This document shows positions 58,324 to 64,000 of a stretch of DNA of 64,000 bases, one piece after another; position 1 is the first letter of the stretch; the number at the start of each line of letters is the position of its first letter. Under the pieces are notes generated by a model. That model worked only from the letters and a program-made list of their open reading frames with translations, was not told where the DNA came from and did no database searches. This stretch comes from Prostheceraeus crozeri (lineage: Eukaryota; Platyhelminthes; Polycladida; Euryleptidae), in assembly GCA_907163375.1 (NCBI GenBank), contig CAJQUW010002106.1, positions 124,001 to 188,000 of the forward strand, in the 5' to 3' direction. The position numbers and the translations under genes are program-made.

Positions 58324-59080
58324 TTGGAGGACAAGATCTTCAGCCCTTGACAGAGGAGCAACAACTGGGAACACAACTTCTTTAAGGTATCCGTCACCTG
58401 TCATTGTGTCGCTGATGACAACTGCTGTCGCTCTTCCACAATGCAAAATGCCTCCCCAAAGTATTACTCTCCACCATCGTACCGGGTATATGCCGTGTTG
58501 TTAATACAACATGGAGCAAAGCGTTCATCTGGAATACGATGGACACGACCGCGGCCATCATTGAAATCAAGAGTGAACCTTGATTAATCCGTCCTCAAAA
58601 CCTTCTGTTATTGTCGATCATTCCACGCGCGATGATCTTCACACCATGCAACTCGTCTCCTTCGATGTTCAAGACTCAGCGGAATTCTCACAGCTGGTAG
58701 TCGAGATTGTATACCGGCTTCTCTTAATCTCCGATATGCAGTTTGAACGATGCAGTCAGCGTTCACAGCAACCTTCTAGCACACAATTTGCTTTGGGACG
58801 GACACAGATCTGTTTCTCTTAGCAGCTAAAGCTGAACGTGCATCTATTCGCTTGGATGATACCCTTAGTCTTCCTGATCCATTCTCTTTTCCATATTTCC
58901 TTCTGCTTTCCAACGACACAAACACCACATCCATACAATGACCCTTGAAATTTCCAATCTTTGGCAACAGTTGTAGAACTTGGCCCACAACTTATCATTC
59001 CAATTGCCATGCCTCTGGTAAAATTATCGTGCGCCATTTCATAAGTTAAGTATGGGCTGCAGTAGATTTTAATTATATTC

Positions 59081-62000
59081 AACTTGCAGATGTTATTGTG
59101 ATCAATATCAAATTTTAAAATTTGGCAGTCGTGTATCATTCCCCTTATCATAAGGAGTGCAATAGTGATACATAGAAAGCGAGATATTATCTCAAACCAG
59201 AAATAAATGAAGCAAACTTTATTTCAAATCAGTGATAGTTGGTTTCATTATTTATATCAATGAGTATTAGGGTATTGGGCTATTGATAAATATGCAGGTA
59301 GGCCTATATCTGAAAGTAACTGCTGATTTGATGTCCGAATTTTCTAACTTTTTTCCTGAATTTTCTGACTAATTTTCTGAAAGTATTTGTGAGTGATATC
59401 GATTGGGATGTTTTGTTAAGGTTGAAATAACGTGTTTTCATTTAATTATGATAATGATCTTATCAACTTAGTTTAAGCTCATAACACATCAGCGTGGAGC
59501 CTGTTATCGATGTGGTTAAAAAGATGCTTATTCGTATCAATAAACTCAAAAGAAACATTTAGGTCGATATATTTCTATATCGTAGATAGTGTCCGGGAAC
59601 AACTAATATGTTACCAAAAGTAAGTGCTCACGGATACAATTTCCTCGTATATCATAGGCTTGAATTTAAACCTTCATTTATACTACCCTGAATCGACGCA
59701 CCGGATGGAGTGTCGCGGCAGTGCTGATAAAAAAATCTGAATTAAAATATAATTCATTTGCCATGCAGTATCTAAGAGAATCGTTTCAAATGATAGGTCC
59801 TGCTCCTGTCTTATCACAAGTTAATTTTGAGCTTCAATGCAACGATTGAGTAATACTAATAGTTGTTGCACGAGTGCGTTTGACGAGACAGAAGGTCCGA
59901 AATGGAACTATTCAAGGCTGAAGAAATATATCTATATGCTTTGGTAGTGCTGCGAACAGTGCATGGACATAAAACTTCTGTTCCGTCAAATCTTGTAATA
60001 CAGCGAAATCGGAGTTTATGCTAATTTTTCGAACAGAATGTTGTATAATCGAAAGTATAAAAACATCAGATGTGTGTCATAATGCATTGGGTTATAAATT
60101 GATTTTTCGATTTATTACTGGAGCCAAAAATGTTTTGCCCACGTTCTGTATAGACATATATGCGGAATATCACATGCGAAATCATGCATTTTAATGCATA
60201 TCAACAATATTCATTGTTATTTGATAGTATTGATAGATATTTGATAGCATGCTGTCGTACATGTAAATGCATTTATGCATATCGAAAAACTGTATTCTAT
60301 CTCTATATTTATTTAATTTATCATCCTTCGTTCAATATAAGTCAACTCAAAGTTTACAACATAACTTCGTCTTATGGCTCATAAGATATTCAAAATTCTG
60401 AAAACTTTGGTAGTTATGCTTGAAAGCTATTAAATATTTAGAGAATCCTCAGCTTGCTGGCGTAAAGAACAAACAGAGTAGGAGGTCATATTTCGAATAA
60501 AACAGCTTCATCTCCCTACATATTGACTGTCATTGGATTTGTTGACTTGAAGAACTTCGGAATGCGAGCCCGCTACCGAGGAAGTTTCAAGGGGCCTGTG
60601 CAGTACTCAATATTCGCCTTGTCTCGGATATGTTTTCTGTCCGAGACAAATGATGCGACCACGCTTAAGATATAAAACATCTGATGGAATTTGTATGTAA
60701 AATGCTCGAATGCTCTAAAACCCCGATAGCATAAAAACTTATACGCAGGATAAGAATGTTCTTGTCTTTTAATTTGCACGCTTTGAAGTACCGGTTATAA
60801 CATGCACTAACTAATGTTAGGATGTAGCCGAGTAAGATGGACACTGGACAGCTGAAAAGACGGTGTGTCATTTGTTTTGAATTCGATTGCAATTCTGACA
60901 TGCAGACGCTCTTAAACAATCCAATTCTGAGACGATGAGATTATATTCGCACTCAATAATTGTGTAGGGTATATTTCTCGTCAAACATTCAGACTTTGAT
61001 AGAAAAATAGTTGTGACTGTGATAGAGCATTAAAATACATGAAGCGCAATGGTCAACGTTAATTATATGACCAATAGCAAGTAATGATAACAATGATGAG
61101 ATTGAGTTTTAGGCGATGAAGATGAACTCTAGATGACGATTTCCTGGATTTGTTAGAAAAGGCGTTAAATAGTGGTTGTAGGCATCACCTCCTTATCCTC
61201 GAAACTGAAGCGGATCTAAAGTGTGCGATCCCTGATTTGTACTTGACAGGATTTAGCAACAATTTTATTGAAAATGCGCAGTATACGACACAATTACTGT
61301 CACCGAGCAAAGTTTTGGCAATTCGCAAATATAGTTACGATTTTCCAAACTCCATCTGAAAGCAATGACATGTCAACCTTCAAGTAAAAAAGAATATATC
61401 TAAGACAGAAATCTATATATCAACAGGATTGATGAAGACTTTGTCTCATCTCATGAAAATTTTATTGCTCCTGGATTTGGGAAACGTCATCCTGTCTGTT
61501 CGAGAGAATGGACAAGTTGACACAGTGCGCCAGGCAGCTGTTCTCTGTATGGTAATCAACACGTTAGATCCTTTCTGTTGGATGCTTCTTCATGCGATCT
61601 CAGTTCAGAGAATTTTAGCTGATAGAGATAGAGATCCTTAACTTTATTTACGTCATTCAGAGTTCAGAATACAATAAATTGGATAATATAAGAAATTTGA
61701 GTAAACGGATTACGACATGTTCTCTCACATCTGTTAACAACTCATGTTGCATGTCACCGGGAAGGATTAGTCAATAATACAGCAAGAACAAAGATAGGAT
61801 ATATAGAGAAAGCCGTAGTCGTAAATCTCGCTGTATGAATAATTGCGGAATAAGAACACCAACAAGCAGAACAGTCTATTGTCAGCTTTGGTTAACATGC
61901 GTGTAAGATAATGTTTTGTGTTCCCCATAAGTACTGTAATCTTCAACAATCACAACCAAAGAATAGTGCTTCATTAGCCATGGTCATCTGCCATCATAGC

Positions 62001-62485
62001 ATCAGGCATAAGTGTTCATCGTAGATATTGAAGATTTTGCTTTTTTGTTAAAAATTATTCTCTTGTTGCTCTAAACCTATTGGATCCTACAATACACTTA
62101 ATGGACAGGAAACAGTCGCTGCGAGTCGCTCATAGTGCCAGTACGGCTTTAAATGAGCCAAACCAGCTTCAGTTGTGATATCCAGAATGCTTGAACAAAC
62201 TGAAGGACTGTACAACAGGCCGCTTACGCTCACCGCTTGTTTATCTTGACTCTGACGAGCGGCTGACAATCAAATCATAAACAATTGCTGAGTGCCAGTT
62301 TGCTTCGGAATAGAATAGAAAGATGCCCACTGACTTGAACAATTTCGGATGTTTAAATTTACATTTTCATCTTTTTGAATCAAATCTGAGGACGTTTTTG
62401 TATCATATGACAAGGCGAACTGGCACTATGCAATTTTTCCAACGTCAGAATAAAGATACTCCGAGCAGTTAATTGTTCTTCTAAC
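59081..62485. other. AT-rich stretch without recognised genes
   Basis: Only short frames (for example 60160-60384 and 61429-61641, the latter with a hydrophobic N-terminus but no motif). No repeats or RNA genes that I can support. Confidence 0.4.
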
Positions 62486-62489
62486 CGGC

Positions 62490-62560
62490 GTCGTGGCCAT
62501 GTGGAAGAGTGTTAGCTCTGCGGGATACCTGGCTTTGAACTTTGGTGAGGTGAAACTTAA
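62490..62560 (+). mobile_element. Possible degenerate tRNA-derived SINE head
   Basis: TGGCCATGTGG at 62494-62504 fits an A box and GGCTTTGAACT at 62531-62541 is a weak B box, 26 bases apart. The surrounding stretch is richer in GC than the flanks. No clear SINE body, so tentative. Confidence 0.3.
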
Positions 62561-63670
62561 GACTTTTAAAACAGGCACACTGCATTAAACGAATGAGTTT
62601 GGGATAAATAACAGCTCGGCTGCATGGACGAAAGGCTCCGTTCCTAATGTGCTTCCGAGATGGTTTATTCATGAATTTTTTCAGCTTCTTTAGTATTTTT
62701 AGATGTCATGAAATAAGTTTTGGGCCATTCCTAATAGTACTGACGAGTCCTTGTGGAATGAAGTGCGTCGTTCAAGGCTATAAAGGAGTTTACTGCTTAC
62801 ATTATTCATGGCTGTTAACTTCTTTATATTGAGACGTCTATCTACAATAAGCGCGTTAAATATTTCACATGACCAGCTGTAGTCGTGTAGCATGCATATT
62901 CTAATTCTACTGTGAAGTAAATATGTGCGAAGGAAGTGACATTTTAAAAGCTGGTGTCAAGGCCGCTCCAAACAGAGCCCCAAAGTTGCAGTTAGTGCTA
63001 TATTTCGGTATTTTCTCACTTCAACATGAATGTGATATTTTGTCAAGGGCGGTGTATAGATGCAGAATTCGATAAACATTTATGCACAGTTTCAAGAGCT
63101 TGTTTTACCTTTATCATGAATTCCATCGCAACGAAGTCACAAAATATTATTTTGTGTAATTAAAGAGTTTGAGCGATATGATGTGCATGGAAAAAGTTAT
63201 CAAAGCATATGCATGTATACGTTTTTTAATATACGTATCAGCAACATATCCGTAAAACATAATAATTTATGCACTCAAGTACAGCTAAAAATTGTCGTGG
63301 TATCACACAATAGGTATTATGGATAAAACTTTCCATATATTACTGGTAAGTTTCTGATATATCAAAGTTCTGACCCAACAAATCACAAAGGTTTCGAAAT
63401 GATGTTCGTAGCGGAATCACAGTTAGTCCCCAATCGAGATATGTGCGGCTTAGTGCACTTCAAAGATACATTGATCAGTTGCAAAAGTACAGATCAATTT
63501 ATGATGTGTTTTATCAGTTGTTTCGCGAATAACGTGTAGATTTACATAATTCAATCCACCTAGATTCATGATATTTATAGAGGACAACATGGAGTAGGTC
63601 TACGAGTACTGCAAATTATGGCAAGGCTATTTTTTAAAATACGATTCCTTTTTAAGGATAACTAAAACAT
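62561..63670. other. No recognised feature
   Basis: AT-rich, short frames only. Confidence 0.4.
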
Positions 63671-63853
63671 TCAAATATGACCGTTAAAAATTTTATAATC
63701 AGTGATTGCTGCATTATACGAGCAATGTATGTCTGCATCTTGTTCTAGTAGTTCCGTTGTTTCTGCACAAGCTTCATGGAATGCAGATTTACATTCGATG
63801 CATGTCAACCAATCCTCCAGGATCTTGAGATAATTTGCATCCCTACAGGTCAC
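63671..63853 (-). pseudogene. PHD-like half zinc finger, possible pogo/Tigger remnant
   Basis: The frame reads EDWLTCIECKSAFHEACAET, then DADIHCSYN. W.TC..C...FHE.C followed by a further Cys is the second half of a PHD-type finger, as found at the C-terminus of some pogo/Tigger-derived transposases and in host chromatin proteins. The first half and any DDE domain are not visible in the remaining 150 bases of the window. Weak evidence. Confidence 0.3.
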
Positions 63854-64000
63854 CTAACTAACAGAGATCGACGGGTCTTCATTCAAATTAAACTTCATCG
63901 GTTTCTTGTCTCTTCCTAACATTTCCTTCTGCTCACTTCATTTGTTTATTCTTTCATTTCTTCTGCCGACATTTTCATTTCGAAATATTTGCTAGTAGGG

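Larger units (their letters stand above)
57291..59080 (-). mobile_element. Tc1-like transposon, split by a hAT MITE
   Basis: Minus strand, right to left: FTRGMAIGMISCGPSSTTVA (N-terminal helix-turn-helix, about 59030), GSGRLRVSSKRIDARSALAA, YRRLREAGIQSRLPAVRIPL, HRRRRVAWCEDHRAWND, SRFTLDFNDGRGRVHRIPDE, VILWGGILHCGRATAVVISD, LSRAEDLVLQDD; then, beyond the insertion, DTARPHR, NMQSLD and PARFPDLSLIEQVWDELGRR. These are all landmarks of a Tc1-type transposase in order, including the QDD.ARPH and SPDL.. boxes. There are stops (for example after KQIVC, DRQ and RTD) and a few shifts. Terminal repeats not identified. Confidence 0.8.

Noticed and set aside
1-64000. CRISPR arrays, operons, prophages or plasmid origins
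   Set aside because: The window is animal nuclear DNA; no regularly spaced identical repeats or bacterial gene organisation were seen.

Overview
This is AT-rich nuclear DNA from an animal, most likely an invertebrate. There are spliced exon-like segments, a TATA/initiator promoter and animal-type transposable elements (Naiad Penelope-like, RTE-like and CR1/Jockey-like LINEs, hAT, Tc1/mariner, pogo, Chapaev and Mutator-like DNA transposons, tRNA-derived SINE), and no operons or ribosome binding sites. I could not name the species or phylum. No conventional host gene could be named with confidence. Almost everything recognisable is mobile-element DNA, much of it nested.

Layout. 1-3.3 kb: a minus-strand, apparently spliced zinc-finger gene whose last visible exon matches the leader region of protein-primed DNA polymerase B proteins of Polinton/adintovirus-like elements, with its own promoter near 2.7 kb and a second, oppositely oriented fragment of the same domain at 3.0-3.3 kb. 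3.5-5.7 kb: decayed tandem repeats with long G-runs. 7.4-11.2 kb: a hAT remnant and two LINE 3' ends. 11.5-14.75 kb: a complete Chapaev-type DNA transposon with about 270-bp inverted repeats, a 4-bp target duplication, and a transposase whose N-terminus carries a RAG1-N-like set of zinc-binding pairs. 15.5-18.2 kb: an RTE-like LINE and a Penelope-like fragment. 19.9-25.7 kb: a non-LTR retroelement split by a hAT, itself split by a second hAT that carries a Penelope-like fragment. 26-30.7 kb: a hairpin element and a mariner-type transposase split by a LINE and unknown DNA. 31-32 kb: CCGA-rich repeat pair. 33.8-36.7 kb: a two-ORF LINE. 37-38.5 kb: a pogo-like element holding a 299-bp Mutator-like MITE. 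38.7-39.4 kb: hAT remnant. 40.8-43.5 kb: an uninterrupted 898-residue Naiad Penelope-like ORF with GIY-YIG endonuclease before the reverse transcriptase. 45 kb: Tc/mariner fragment. 46-54 kb: mostly AT-rich DNA with a SINE at 50.1 kb. 54.1-55.4 kb: inverted-repeat element with a candidate solo LTR inside. 55.5-57.3 kb: hAT transposase. 57.3-59.1 kb: Tc1-like transposase split by an 830-bp hAT MITE. 59-64 kb: nearly featureless.

The strongest evidence is structural: target-site duplications and matched termini that let several insertions be undone on paper (4 bp at 11.5/14.75 kb, 8 bp at 21.4/25.2, 22.1/24.8 and 57.5/58.3 kb, 9 bp at 37.2/37.5 kb). The most noteworthy items are the RAG1-N-like Chapaev transposon and the intact permuted Penelope-like element. 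All family names come from recognition of motifs, not from a database search.
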